Source: Cryobacterium algoricola (lineage in GTDB: Bacteria; Actinomycetota; Actinomycetes; Actinomycetales; Microbacteriaceae). From it: DNA of 64,000 nucleotides. The notes beneath the pieces are model-generated. The model was not told where the DNA came from. It saw nothing but the letters and a program-made list of their open reading frames with translations, and searched no databases. Of this stretch, positions 46,421 through 54,716 are shown piece after piece. The stretch is from the NCBI RefSeq assembly GCF_004402485.1, contig NZ_SOFG01000011.1:124001-188000 (forward strand), given 5' to 3'. A program made the position numbers and the translations under genes. Position 1 is the stretch's first letter, and every line of letters begins with the position of its first letter.

Positions 46421-46488
46421 CGAGCGCGGGTGTTGCGCCGTTGCGCGGGCGGTGCACCACCAGCGAAATGGCGCAACACCCGCGTTCG
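46421..46488. repeat. Intergenic palindrome F
   Basis: Arms CGAGCGCGGGTGTTGCGCC (46421-46439) and GGCGCAACACCCGCGTTCG (46470-46488) match at 18 of 19 positions with a 30-bp interior. It lies between convergent genes. The terminal sequence differs from other copies, but the architecture is the same. Confidence 0.8.
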
Positions 46489-46523
46489 ACCGGAAAGGTA
46501 CAGGTCGGGGCGGATGCCGGGGG

Positions 46524-47396
46524 TCAGCCGAGCGCGAAGAGGGCGGAGGAGGCGAGGGCGGTGCCGACGCCGATGGACTGCGGCAGCGTGAGGCGCTCCC
46601 CGAGGACCGCGATCGACAGCAGGATCGTCGCCACCGGATACAGGGCGACCAGCACGCCGACCACGGCGAGGTTGCCGGAGTACAGGGCGACGAGCAGGAG
46701 GGCGTCCCCGACGCCGAGCAGCACTCCGGCGACCATGCTCCCGGCGATCCAGCGCGGCCCGGCCGACCGAAGCCGGCCCAGCACGAACGGGCGTCCACCG
46801 GCGGACCTGCTGCGCCACATCCCGAGCACGAGCAGCAGCAGGAGACCGAGGCCGATCTCCACGAAGGCGGGGACCAGCCCGGCGGACCCGGGGGCGAAGG
46901 AGAGCGCGACGACGGACAGGCCGAACGCGATCCCGGACCCGATGCCGACGATCCAGGCCTGGCGGGACACCCGCGCGCTTCCCTCGCGGCGCGAGGTCGA
47001 CACCAGCACGGCGCTCGCGAGGGCGAGACCGACGGCGACCCAGGCCGCACCGGAGAGCTGCGTGCCCGCCACGGTGGCGACGCCGACCGGCACCCCGGCG
47101 ACGAGGAGGCCAATCACCGGGGAGAGCACGCTCACGGGACCCACCGTGAGCGCCTGGTAGAACAGCACGAAGCCGAAGACGGCGGCCACCCCCGAGACCG
47201 CACCCCAGAGCACGGCCTCCCCCGACCAGGTTCCGCCCACGGAAATCAGGCCCGCGCTGAGCGCGACCGTCGCCCACAGGTAGGTCAGGGTCGTCGCGGG
47301 CAGCACTCCGAACCGCCGTGCGCCGAGGGTTCCGAAGAAATCCGAAACGCCATAGGACAGCGCGGACGCGAGCGTCAGCACGACCACCAGAATCAC
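46524..47396 (-). CDS. EamA/DMT-family transporter
   Basis: A 290-residue carrier with 10 hydrophobic segments in two EamA repeats. Seen: LASALSYGVSDFFGTLGARRFG, GFVLFYQALTVGPVSVLSPVIGL at the end of repeat 1, and VALYPVATILLSIAVLGERLTLPQSIGVG closing repeat 2, the usual DMT signature. The start is GTG at 47396 with GGAGG 8 nt upstream; longer frames give an Arg-rich, improbable N-terminus. The substrate is unknown. Confidence 0.83.
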   Translation of the reverse strand: MILVVVLTLASALSYGVSDFFGTLGARRFGVLPATTLTYLWATVALSAGLISVGGTWSGEAVLWGAVSGVAAVFGFVLFYQALTVGPVSVLSPVIGLLVAGVPVGVATVAGTQLSGAAWVAVGLALASAVLVSTSRREGSARVSRQAWIVGIGSGIAFGLSVVALSFAPGSAGLVPAFVEIGLGLLLLLVLGMWRSRSAGGRPFVLGRLRSAGPRWIAGSMVAGVLLGVGDALLLVALYSGNLAVVGVLVALYPVATILLSIAVLGERLTLPQSIGVGTALASSALFALG

Positions 47397-47604
47397 GAGA
47401 CCATCCTCCAGCACGACGGCCCGGCGCGGCAATGCCGCGTGCGCGGCCGACGCGCCGCGTTCGTTCGGGCCGGCAGAGCCGGGACGGCGGACCCGGGGAC
47501 GGCGAAGGACGGCAGAGTCGGATCGGGCCCGGGTCGGGGCCGAACCGGGCCGGGCCAGGCTGGCGTGAGTAGCGCGAACGCCCCGGGGCTGCTTGACTTC
47601 GGGC

Positions 47605-48315
47605 ATGACTGAACTCGATCACGGCATCGAACCGCACGCCCCCGGCCACGCCGAACGGCTCAACTGGCTGCGCGCCGGCGTGCTCGGAGCAAACGACGGC
47701 ATCGTCTCCGTCGCGGCACTCGTCGTCGGCGTCGCCGCGGCCACCCCGGATGCCGCGGCGATCCTGATCGCCGGAGTCGCGAGCCTGCTCGCCGGGGCGA
47801 TCTCGATGGCCCTCGGCGAATACGTCTCGGTCAGCAGCCAACGCGACACCGAACGCGCCCTGATCGCCAAGGAACGCTGGGAGCTCGCCAACCTGCCCGA
47901 GCAGGAACTCGCCGAACTCGCCGAGATGTACCGGGCGAAGGGGCTGAGCGTTGAGACGGCCCGCCGCGTCGCGGACGAGCTCACCGCGCACGATGCCCTC
48001 GCCGCGCACCTCGAGGTCGAACTGCACATCGGCACCGAGGAGCTTTCCAACCCGTGGCACGCGGCGTTCGCATCCGCACTCGCGTTCACCGTCGGCGCGA
48101 TCCTGCCGCTGCTCGCGGTGCTGCTGCCACCGCCTGCGTGGCGGCTGCCCGCCACCTTCCTCGCGGTGGCGGTCGCGCTCTCGATCACCGGCTGGCTGAG
48201 CGCGTACCTCGGCGGAAGCCCCCGCGGCCGTGCGATCGCCCGGGTCCTCGTCGGCGGCCTGCTCGCCCTCGCCGTGACCTGGGCGATCGGCGCCCTGATC
48301 GGCACCTCGATCTGA
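47605..48315 (+). CDS. VIT1/CCC1-family Fe/Mn transporter
   Basis: A 236-residue membrane protein. Seen: RLNWLRAGVLGANDGIVSVAALVVG, the family start, AGVASLLAGAISMALGEYVSVSSQRDTERALI with metal-site Met and Glu, then an acidic helical cytoplasmic section (residues about 90-150, rich in Glu) as in VIT-type metal-binding domains, and two more helices. It probably exports or sequesters Fe2+/Mn2+. ATG at 47605. The DUF3054 gene follows 15 bp later. Confidence 0.87.
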   Translation: MTELDHGIEPHAPGHAERLNWLRAGVLGANDGIVSVAALVVGVAAATPDAAAILIAGVASLLAGAISMALGEYVSVSSQRDTERALIAKERWELANLPEQELAELAEMYRAKGLSVETARRVADELTAHDALAAHLEVELHIGTEELSNPWHAAFASALAFTVGAILPLLAVLLPPPAWRLPATFLAVAVALSITGWLSAYLGGSPRGRAIARVLVGGLLALAVTWAIGALIGTSI

Positions 48316-48330
48316 CCGTAGGCTGGTGCC

Positions 48331-48732
48331 ATGTCCTCACCACGCACGCTCCCCGCATCCGCTCTGCTCGCGGCGGGCATCGACGCCGCCCTCGTGCTCG
48401 TCTTCGCGGCGATCGGCCGCGCGAGCCACGGAGAGAACCTGCTGGGAGTGTTGACGACCTGGTGGCCGTTCCTCGGCGGCCTCACGATCGGCTGGCTGAT
48501 CATGCGCGCCTGGCACGCCCCGCAGCGGATCGTCTACACCGGGCTCGGCGTCTGGCTGTGGACGGTCGCGGGCGGGTTGCTCCTCCGGGTCGTGAGCGGT
48601 CAGGGCATTCAGCCGAGCTTCATCGTCGTGACGGCGATCGTGCTCGGCCTGTTCCTGGTCGGCTGGCGCGGCATCGCGGTGCTGGTGCGCCGGATCCGTG
48701 CGCGTCGCCAGACCGCGACGCCGGTCCGGTAG
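48331..48732 (+). CDS. DUF3054 family membrane protein
   Basis: A 133-residue protein with four hydrophobic helices. Seen: ALLAAGIDAALVLVFAAIGRASHGE near the N-terminus, TWWPFLGGLTIGWLIMRAW, and GGLLLRVVSGQGIQPSFIVVTAI, the conserved parts of DUF3054. The function is unknown. Its end lies 2 bp from the end of the next, convergent gene. Confidence 0.82.
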   Translation: MSSPRTLPASALLAAGIDAALVLVFAAIGRASHGENLLGVLTTWWPFLGGLTIGWLIMRAWHAPQRIVYTGLGVWLWTVAGGLLLRVVSGQGIQPSFIVVTAIVLGLFLVGWRGIAVLVRRIRARRQTATPVR

Positions 48733-48734
48733 CC

Positions 48735-49337
48735 TCAGCCGGCCGCGATCGCGTCGTAGCCGAGGAAGGCCGAGAAGAGCACGGCCGCGACGAGCGCCGC
48801 TGCTGCGAGCGCGCGCATCCGCTCGATCGGGCTGCGGCCCCAGGCGACGGCGAACCCGGCCCCGGCAAGGGCCTCGCACCACCACTGCGGGCCGCCGATG
48901 AGCACGATGCCGTACAGGCCCTCGCCGAGGATGAGTCCTCCGATGATCGCCGCGGCGACGATCCGCTGCCGCGGCAGGGCGCTGCGGGCCAGCGCGCCGG
49001 CCCAGCCGCACAACGCCCCGGCGGCGACGCCGACAACGCCCCAGAGCAGCAGGATGCGCGGCGATGCCGGCTGCGGCGCCAGGAGCACCCACGCGGAGAC
49101 CATCGTGAGCAGGGCGAGCGCCCCGACTCCGGCCGCGGCCCAGCCGCGCACCCGGAGCGCTGCGGTGACGAGGAACGGCACGAGGCCCCAGAGCGCACTC
49201 GTGTTCGCGAGGGTGTCCCACGGCGCGGGCAGCACCGCGAACGACAGCCGGGCGAGAAGCCCGGCCGCGACTCCCGCGGCGGCGGCCCAGAGGTACCCGG
49301 CACCCCGGCGGCGCGGTACGGGCTCTCGGGAGGTCAC
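48735..49337 (-). CDS. Small polytopic membrane protein (possibly DUF6518)
   Basis: A 200-residue protein with six predicted helices. Seen: LPAPWDTLANTSALWGLVPFLVTAALR, WVLLAPQPASPRILLLWGVVG, and GEGLYGIVLIGGPQWWCEAL. A DUF6518-like identity is a weak recollection. No catalytic motif is evident. The gene is solitary on the minus strand with palindrome G upstream. Confidence 0.6.
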   Translation of the reverse strand: MTSREPVPRRRGAGYLWAAAAGVAAGLLARLSFAVLPAPWDTLANTSALWGLVPFLVTAALRVRGWAAAGVGALALLTMVSAWVLLAPQPASPRILLLWGVVGVAAGALCGWAGALARSALPRQRIVAAAIIGGLILGEGLYGIVLIGGPQWWCEALAGAGFAVAWGRSPIERMRALAAAALVAAVLFSAFLGYDAIAAG

Positions 49338-49374
49338 GGCCCCAGCCTAGGTCCCCGACCCGCCCGCCCTGGTC

Positions 49375-49468
49375 GGCATAACTCCTGCACATCTCCAGAC
49401 GGCGGGATAGCCGCCGCGTGTTTCCGGGCCTCGGGAGTCCCTCCGGCAGAATCTGCAGGAGTTATGCC
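49375..49468. repeat. Intergenic palindrome G (subfamily II)
   Basis: Arms GGCATAACTCCTGCA (49375-49389) and TGCAGGAGTTATGCC (49454-49468) are a perfect 15-bp pair; beyond them the sequence pairs imperfectly. The ends are the same as palindrome A, 48.7 kb away. It lies between two minus-strand genes. Confidence 0.85.
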
Positions 49469-49537
49469 TCGGCAACGACGAAATGCCGCAGCCAGCGCCC
49501 CGCGGGTGCGGACGCTGGCTGCGGCAGGGGCGGTCGG

Positions 49538-50179
49538 TTAGACGAGAACCTTGAGGGAGGTGTTCCAGTTGAAGTCTTCGAATGCCGGGTTGACCTGCAG
49601 GGTCATCACGAGGAACTGGAAGCCCTCGAGCTCGCGGGCACGACGCAGCGGGCCCACGACGATCGGGCGCTGGCCGGCATCGGTGACGAAGGCGGCCACG
49701 GCCGCATTGGCCTCGTCGGAGTCGGAGGCGATGAACACGTCGAGCGGGAGGCCGGCGGCGGTGCCTGCGACGAGGGCGCCTGCGAAGGTCGTGTTGAAGG
49801 CCTTGACGATGGTCGCTCCGGGTGCGGCGAGTGCGGCGAGCTCTTCGGCGGCGGAGGTGCCGGGGGCGACGACGAGGGAGTCGAAGGTGCTGAAATCGAC
49901 GGGGTTGGTGATGTCGATCACGGTCTTGCCGGACAGTGCGGAACCGAGGGCGGTGACGACGTCCTTGGCGGCGTCGAACGGGAGTGCGAGCACCACGATG
50001 TCGCCGGTCAGCGGGCTGGTCAGCATCCCGGAGGTGACCTCGGCGCCGAGCTCGGTGGCAAGCGCCGCCGCCTTGGCGGGGTCACGGTCGAGGATCTGGA
50101 GGCCGCGTCCGGCGACGACGGCACGGGTGCCGATGCCGCGAGCCATGTTGCCGCTGCCGATGATCGTGATGTTCGTCAT
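49538..50179 (-). CDS. NADPH-dependent F420 reductase family protein
   Basis: A 213-residue Rossmann protein. Seen: ITIIGSGNMARGIGTRAVVAG for NADP binding, then DIVVLALPFDAAKDVV, VIDITNPVDFSTFDSLVVAPGTSAAEELA, and AFNTTFAGALVAG. The family includes F420H2:NADP reductases but also uncharacterised NAD(P)-binding proteins, so F420 use is not assured. The start at 50179 is chosen over 50257, which crosses the operator. Divergent from the MarR gene with an overlapping operator region. Confidence 0.82.
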   Translation of the reverse strand: MTNITIIGSGNMARGIGTRAVVAGRGLQILDRDPAKAAALATELGAEVTSGMLTSPLTGDIVVLALPFDAAKDVVTALGSALSGKTVIDITNPVDFSTFDSLVVAPGTSAAEELAALAAPGATIVKAFNTTFAGALVAGTAAGLPLDVFIASDSDEANAAVAAFVTDAGQRPIVVGPLRRARELEGFQFLVMTLQVNPAFEDFNWNTSLKVLV

Positions 50180-50243
50180 AGTCGTTCTTCCTCCGGAAAA
50201 GTGTCGAGTGGATGCTGCCTCCGGCGGGATCCCCGTCACAATT

Positions 50244-50305
50244 ACTTGAAGCAACAACTAAAGGCTACGACTTTTTAGTTGAACCGTCAAGTTAACAGGT
50301 AGAAT
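50244..50305. promoter_or_regulatory. Nested MarR operator and leaderless marR promoter
   Basis: Two nested dyads centre on the divergent gap: inner CAACTAAA (50255-50262) and TTTAGTTG (50274-50281); outer ACTTGA (50244-50249) and TCAAGT (50287-50292). Next comes a promoter for the MarR gene, TTGAAC or TAGTTG at about 50276-50284 and TAGAAT at 50300-50305, 7 nt before its ATG, so the mRNA is probably leaderless. The AT-rich dyads suggest MarR autoregulation and control of the reductase. Confidence 0.65.
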
Positions 50306-50312
50306 TCTCGTC

Positions 50313-50792
50313 ATGACCGAACCGCGCTGGCTGACAGATGACGAACGCGAAGCGTGGCTGCGCCTGATGGCCGTGACCATGCTCCTTCCGGGACGACTCG
50401 AGACGCAGTTGAAGCGGGATGCCGGGCTGAGCCACTTCGAGTACTACGTGCTCGCGATGATCTCCGAGAGCACCGACCGGTCGCTGGCCCTGAGCGAGCT
50501 CGCCGCGCGCACGAACTCGTCGCTGTCCCGCCTGTCGCACGTGATCGCCCGGCTCGAAGTCCAGGGCCTGCTCACCCGGTGCGCCTCGCCGAGCGACGGT
50601 CGCACCTCGATCGCCCAGCTGACCGAGGCGGGCTGGGCGAAGGTCGTCGCGAGCGCGCCCGGCCATGTCGAGGAGGTGCGCTCGGTGGTCTTCGACTCCC
50701 TGACCCCCGGGCAGGTCGGCCAGCTCTCCGAGATCTGCGGCAGCCTGCTGGGAACCCTGGACCCCGACCACCGCCTGCTCCGCCCGAGCTGA
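50313..50792 (+). CDS. MarR-family transcriptional regulator
   Basis: A 159-residue winged-helix regulator. Seen: EYYVLAMISESTDRSLALSELAARTNSSLSRLSHVIARLEVQGLLTRCASPSDGRTSIAQLTEAG, the complete recognition helix and beta-wing (DGRTS). No cysteine-based sensor motif is obvious other than Cys in the wing loop and near the C-terminus. ATG at 50313, apparently leaderless. It is divergent from the F420-reductase-like gene and probably represses it. Confidence 0.88.
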   Translation: MTEPRWLTDDEREAWLRLMAVTMLLPGRLETQLKRDAGLSHFEYYVLAMISESTDRSLALSELAARTNSSLSRLSHVIARLEVQGLLTRCASPSDGRTSIAQLTEAGWAKVVASAPGHVEEVRSVVFDSLTPGQVGQLSEICGSLLGTLDPDHRLLRPS

Positions 50793-50804
50793 GCGCGCCC
50801 CGGG

Positions 50805-51083
50805 TTAACGTTCGTAGTCGTCGACGTCGTCGAACTCATCGGCATCATCGATGTCGATGATGCTGTGCTCGTCGACGCCGCGGTCGTCCTCGTCCTCGTC
50901 GTCCTGTTCGACGGCGCGATCGTCGGCGTCGATCGTCCAATCGAGATCATCGTCCGGGTCGTCCTCCGGAACCAAGTCGTCCTCGAGGGTGAGCCCGACG
51001 TCGTCGATGTCGCGATCTTCGTCCAGGCCGTCGCTGCCGGAGTCCGTTCGCCGTGGCCAGAGCCCGTCCGGGTCAATTCTCAT
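50805..51083 (-). CDS. Small acidic Asp/Glu-rich protein
   Basis: A 92-residue, strongly acidic protein (MRIDPDGLWPRR, then DIDDVGLTLEDDL, PEDDPDDDLDW, DEDEDDRG, ending DDVDDYER). No membrane segment or domain. ATG at 51083 has GAGG upstream (GAGGAGGCAGCG), preferred over a 112-residue reading. Such tails often act as histone-mimic, metal-binding or disordered proteins; no function can be read. It is convergent with the MarR gene. Confidence 0.6.
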   Translation of the reverse strand: MRIDPDGLWPRRTDSGSDGLDEDRDIDDVGLTLEDDLVPEDDPDDDLDWTIDADDRAVEQDDEDEDDRGVDEHSIIDIDDADEFDDVDDYER

Positions 51084-51231
51084 AGTCGCTGCCTCCTCGT
51101 CGGAAGAGGGACGTCCCCCGCTGGGTGCCCCCCGCGCGAGCAACGGTACGCCACCGCCCCGCCACCGACAAGGGCCGGATGGACCCTGTTCATAACCGGC
51201 GGGAATCGGGCGCGAACGGTGCCGGGCCTGC

Positions 51232-52041
51232 TCAGCCGGGGCCGGAGCGCAGCCCTGCGGTGGCGACGAGCGAGCCGTCCCGCAGGACGGCGAGCACCTC
51301 GATCGGAAAGGTCTCGATGCTGCGGTTCAGCGCCGCCTCCCCTCCGGCCACGATCGTCGTGGCGAGCACGTCGACGGTCACGATGTCGAGCCCGATCACG
51401 CTGACCTGCCGGTACGGAGAGGTCCCGCCGCCCGCGCTCGTCCAGATGTGCTCGCCGCGCTCGGCGCTTCCCGAGGTCGCGACGGCCCGCACCGGGGCGA
51501 CGAGCGGCACGGAGGCCAGGAGTTCCTCCCGGTTCGCCGGATCGACGATGCCGGCGACCCAGTCCTGACCGGGTGAATGGTCGCCGCTCACGAGCAGGTC
51601 GCCTCCCGCGTTGACCGACCACTCCGAGAGGCCGAGACCCAGCAGGGCCTCCCCCGCTTCCGCGATCGCGAGGCTCTTCACGACCCCGGACAGGTCGAGC
51701 ACGCCGTCGGCGCGGTGCGGTGTGAACACGCCGTCCGTGCGGTCGCGCCAGTCGAGCGCGATCGCGTAGCAGTCGCGCAGGTCGGCGCTCGCCTGGGTGA
51801 GGCGGATGTCGCCGCGCGCGATCCTGCTGATCTCCGAGTCCGGCCGGTACAGGCTGAACCGCTCGTCCCAGCGGGTGAACACGTTTCGGACGGCGGCGAG
51901 GGCCTCTTCCGGCACGGGGACTCCTGCGCGGCCTCCGTCTGCCGCCGCGCGACCGACCGCCGCACCGGACGTCCCGCCTGCCGCGCCGCCGATCCGAAGG
52001 CTCACGACGGTGCCCATGGTCTCGAAGGTCTGCACGTCCAT
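51232..52041 (-). CDS. apbE: FAD:protein FMN transferase
   Basis: A 269-residue transferase that covalently attaches FMN from FAD to Ser/Thr of target proteins, usually outside the cytoplasmic membrane. Seen: MGTVVSLRIGG, RWDERFSLYRPDSEISRI, LDLSGVVKSLAI, WSVNAGGDLLVSGD, VATSGSAERGEHIW and VDVLATTIVAGG, the metal/FAD-binding motifs of the family. No clear signal peptide, unlike many ApbE. It is the last gene of the cassette, 39 bp after an FMN-binding target. The start at 52041 was chosen over 52077. Confidence 0.92.
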   Translation of the reverse strand: MDVQTFETMGTVVSLRIGGAAGGTSGAAVGRAAADGGRAGVPVPEEALAAVRNVFTRWDERFSLYRPDSEISRIARGDIRLTQASADLRDCYAIALDWRDRTDGVFTPHRADGVLDLSGVVKSLAIAEAGEALLGLGLSEWSVNAGGDLLVSGDHSPGQDWVAGIVDPANREELLASVPLVAPVRAVATSGSAERGEHIWTSAGGGTSPYRQVSVIGLDIVTVDVLATTIVAGGEAALNRSIETFPIEVLAVLRDGSLVATAGLRSGPG

Positions 52042-52080
52042 GGCACCCACGCTAGCGGCGCCGATTGCCGGAAGCACGAT

Positions 52081-52659
52081 CTAGAACCCGGCCGTGTCGA
52101 GCGCCGCCTGCAGGGAGGTGGTGTACCCCTTCGAGGTGTATGTGGCGCCGCTGACGTTGCTGACTTTCGCGGATTGGGCGGAGAGCACCTCGGACCGGAG
52201 GATCGGGGCGGCCTGCGCGCTGATCGCGACGGAGCGGCCGCCGTCATTGGTCAGCTGCAGGGCGGTGACCTCGGTGATCGTGCCATTGGCGATCGTGACG
52301 GAGACCTGCACCGGGCCGAAACGGGTCTGCACGGTCGACCCCGTGAAGGTTCCGGTCGGCCGGGCCGCCGGGGCTGGCGCTGCCGGGGCCGGCGCTACCG
52401 GGGCGGGTGCCGCAGGGGCGGGTGCCACTGCGGGCGCGGTCGAGCCCGCGGACACCGTCGCCGGGCCGGAGACGGCCGGTGCGGAGGCGGTCGGCGTCGG
52501 CGTTGCCGGGCCGGCGCTCGGCGCGGGGATCGTCGCTGGCGCCGCCTGCGGCGCCGAGAGCGCCTGCATCGACGCATTCGCCTGGGCGCCGACCTGCCAG
52601 CCGACGGCGAGCACGGACAGGGATGCCAGGGTGGCCAGGCTGACTGCGCGGGCCCTCAC
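52081..52659 (-). CDS. FMN-binding-domain protein, copy 1 (ApbE target)
   Basis: A 192-residue protein with an N-terminal hydrophobic segment (AVSLATLASLSVLAVGWQVG) anchoring or exporting it, a Pro/Ala-rich linker (about 30-100), and a C-terminal FMN-binding domain ending VSGATYTSKGY. The Thr173 in SGAT is the expected FMN attachment residue. Its GTG start overlaps the preceding reductase stop (GTGA). It probably receives electrons from the FRE protein. Confidence 0.88.
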   Translation of the reverse strand: MRARAVSLATLASLSVLAVGWQVGAQANASMQALSAPQAAPATIPAPSAGPATPTPTASAPAVSGPATVSAGSTAPAVAPAPAAPAPVAPAPAAPAPAARPTGTFTGSTVQTRFGPVQVSVTIANGTITEVTALQLTNDGGRSVAISAQAAPILRSEVLSAQSAKVSNVSGATYTSKGYTTSLQAALDTAGF

Positions 52660-54059
52660 CAGTCGAACCTTTCGAAGTGGATCTGCCGGGTCGGCAGGCC
52701 GGCTGACCGGGCGTCCCGCACGACCTCGTCCGTCCACTTGCGTGGCCCGCAGATGTAGACATCCGCTTCACGGAGCTTGGGCACGAGAGTCGCGAGGGTG
52801 ATCCGGGCTTGAACGGCGTCGCCGGGGAGCCAGCTGCTGGTTCCGGGGGCGCGCTTGCCTGCGATGATGCGCAGTTCGGCGCCGCGGGCCCGGCACAGGG
52901 CCGCGAGTTCATCGACGAGGTAGGTGTCGTCGACCGTGCTCGACCGGAGGAGCACGGTCGCCTGCCCGGGTGCGAACGTGGCGGTCTCGAGCAGCGAGCG
53001 AATCGGGGCGACCCCGATGCCCGCGGCGATCAGGACGATCCGAGGCGAGGTGCGGGCGAAGTCGGTGAAGAGTCCGTACGGGCCTTCGAAGCTCACCCGG
53101 GTGCCGACGGGCACGCGGGGCAGCGCGGAGGACGCGTCGCCGAGCCCGCGCACCGTGATTCGGAGGGAATTGTGGGTCGGCGCGGCAGAGAGCGAGAACG
53201 GGTGCGCCTGCCACCACAGCCCGGGGGTCCAGAACCGCCAGATGAAGAACTGGCCGGACTTCGCCTTGAGGCTGCGCAGCTGACGGCCGGAGAGGCGGAT
53301 CGAGACGACTCCGCGAGCCTCCTGGTCGACTCCGACCACGGTGAGGCGAGCCCGCAGCGAGCGCACGATCGGCACGATGAAGCGGAAGAGGATGATGGAC
53401 CCGGCAACGCCGGCATACAGGGCCAGCCAGTAGTAGCGCTGCAGCGACCCCTCGCGGAACAGGGTGCCGACGCTGAGCTGGTGCGGAATCGCGACGAGCA
53501 CCGCAACGTACGAGAGCAGGTGCACGAGGTGCCACACCTCGTAGCGGAACTTGTGCCGCACGATGACGAGCGAGGTGATCACCACGGCGATGAGCAGGCC
53601 CACCCCGAGGAACGCGAGCGGCATGTCCGGCAGCGACGAGAACATGATCCATACCTCGTCGAAGAACCCGGCGGGCTGCACGAGCGCGTAGCCGATGGTG
53701 AGCAGCACGGCGTGGGCGAGGATCAGGTAGAGCGCCGGCTTGCCGAGCGACTGGTGCAGCGCCATCGCGCTGTCGTGGCCGAAGGCCCTGTCGATTGCGG
53801 GCAGACGCGCGGCGAGCAGCATCATCACGAGCAACAGGTCGGTGCCGACCAGGCCGGTGACGATTCCGAGTGCCGTGATGGCGTCGGCCGGTGTGCTGAT
53901 CCTCGCCGCTCCCCCGTCGGCGAGGAAGACCGCGACGACGAGCGCCACCGAGACCACCGCGAGGATTTGCAGGCTGTCGGCCAGACGCATCCGCCGCGGG
54001 TAATTCGGGTGGATGCGCGGCGGGGCGTTGTGCTGTCGTGCACGCGTGTCGAGGCTCAT
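52656..54059 (-). CDS. Ferric-reductase-like transmembrane flavoprotein, copy 1
   Basis: A 467-residue protein combining a heme-binding transmembrane domain (HDSAMALHQSLGKPALYLILAHAVLL, and RYEVWHLVHLLSYVAVLVAIPHQL with paired histidines) with a C-terminal FAD/NAD(P) reductase domain (KSGQFFIWRFWTPGLWWQAHPFS, GTRVSFEGPYGLFT, VLIAAGIGVAPIRSLLE, CGPRKWTDEVVRDARSAGL). It can carry NAD(P)H electrons via FAD and hemes across the membrane. Its stop overlaps the FMN-binding gene. Copy 2 is at 54713. Confidence 0.9.
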   Translation of the reverse strand: MSLDTRARQHNAPPRIHPNYPRRMRLADSLQILAVVSVALVVAVFLADGGAARISTPADAITALGIVTGLVGTDLLLVMMLLAARLPAIDRAFGHDSAMALHQSLGKPALYLILAHAVLLTIGYALVQPAGFFDEVWIMFSSLPDMPLAFLGVGLLIAVVITSLVIVRHKFRYEVWHLVHLLSYVAVLVAIPHQLSVGTLFREGSLQRYYWLALYAGVAGSIILFRFIVPIVRSLRARLTVVGVDQEARGVVSIRLSGRQLRSLKAKSGQFFIWRFWTPGLWWQAHPFSLSAAPTHNSLRITVRGLGDASSALPRVPVGTRVSFEGPYGLFTDFARTSPRIVLIAAGIGVAPIRSLLETATFAPGQATVLLRSSTVDDTYLVDELAALCRARGAELRIIAGKRAPGTSSWLPGDAVQARITLATLVPKLREADVYICGPRKWTDEVVRDARSAGLPTRQIHFERFDW

Positions 54060-54185
54060 ACGGTGAGCATCCCCGGCGAATCCAGTGAATCTCTATCGAG
54101 CACCTGAGAGTAACCTGTGTGTCGCCAATGTGCGCTGCACGAGTTCACAGGTTCCCCTCGTCCGCTGCAGAACGGATGCCCGCGG

Positions 54186-54716
54186 CTAGAACCCGGCGGC
54201 GTCGAGCGCCGCCTGCAGCGAGGTGAGGTACCCCTGGGTCGTGTACGTTGCGCCGCTCACATTCGCCACCGCGGCGGACTGGGCTTTCAGCACTTCGGCC
54301 TTGAGCACGGGGGCCGCGCGGTTGCTGATCTGCACCGACCTGGAGTCCTTGTCGGTCAGCTGGAGCGCCGTGACGTCGGTGATCGTGCCGTCGGCGAGGG
54401 TGACCGACACCTGCATATTGCCGAACCGGGTGGCCACGACAGAGCCGGTGAAGGTCCCGGTGATTCCGGCCGCCGCGGGGGTCACCGTCGGGGTCGGGGT
54501 CGCCGTCGCTGCCGGCGCCGCGGTGGCGGTCGCGGTTGCCGCGGCCGCAGGGGTCGACGCGACGGGGGCGGATGCTGCGGCAGACACCGTCGCATCCGTC
54601 GCGGTCCCGCCCAGGGTGTCCTGCAGGGAGGCGATGGCCGGCGTGCCGACCAGCCAGCCGATGGCCAGTACGGACAGGGACGCTGTTGCGGCCGCAGCCG
54701 CTGCTCGTTTTCTCAC
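54186..54716 (-). CDS. FMN-binding-domain protein, copy 2 (ApbE target)
   Basis: A 176-residue paralog of the 52081 gene: N-terminal hydrophobic segment, Ala/Thr/Pro linker, and the FMN-binding domain ending VSGATYTTQGY, with Thr157 as the expected flavinylated residue. The GTG start (54716) overlaps the stop of the copy 2 reductase. It ends 126 bp before the copy 1 reductase start, so copies 1 and 2 may be separately or jointly transcribed. Confidence 0.87.
   Translation of the reverse strand: MRKRAAAAAATASLSVLAIGWLVGTPAIASLQDTLGGTATDATVSAAASAPVASTPAAAATATATAAPAATATPTPTVTPAAAGITGTFTGSVVATRFGNMQVSVTLADGTITDVTALQLTDKDSRSVQISNRAAPVLKAEVLKAQSAAVANVSGATYTTQGYLTSLQAALDAAGF

Noticed and set aside
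46524..47606. Longer start for the EamA transporter at 47606
   Set aside because: The extra 70 residues are Arg/Ala-rich without membrane character, overlap the divergent VIT gene start, and GGAGG supports GTG at 47396.
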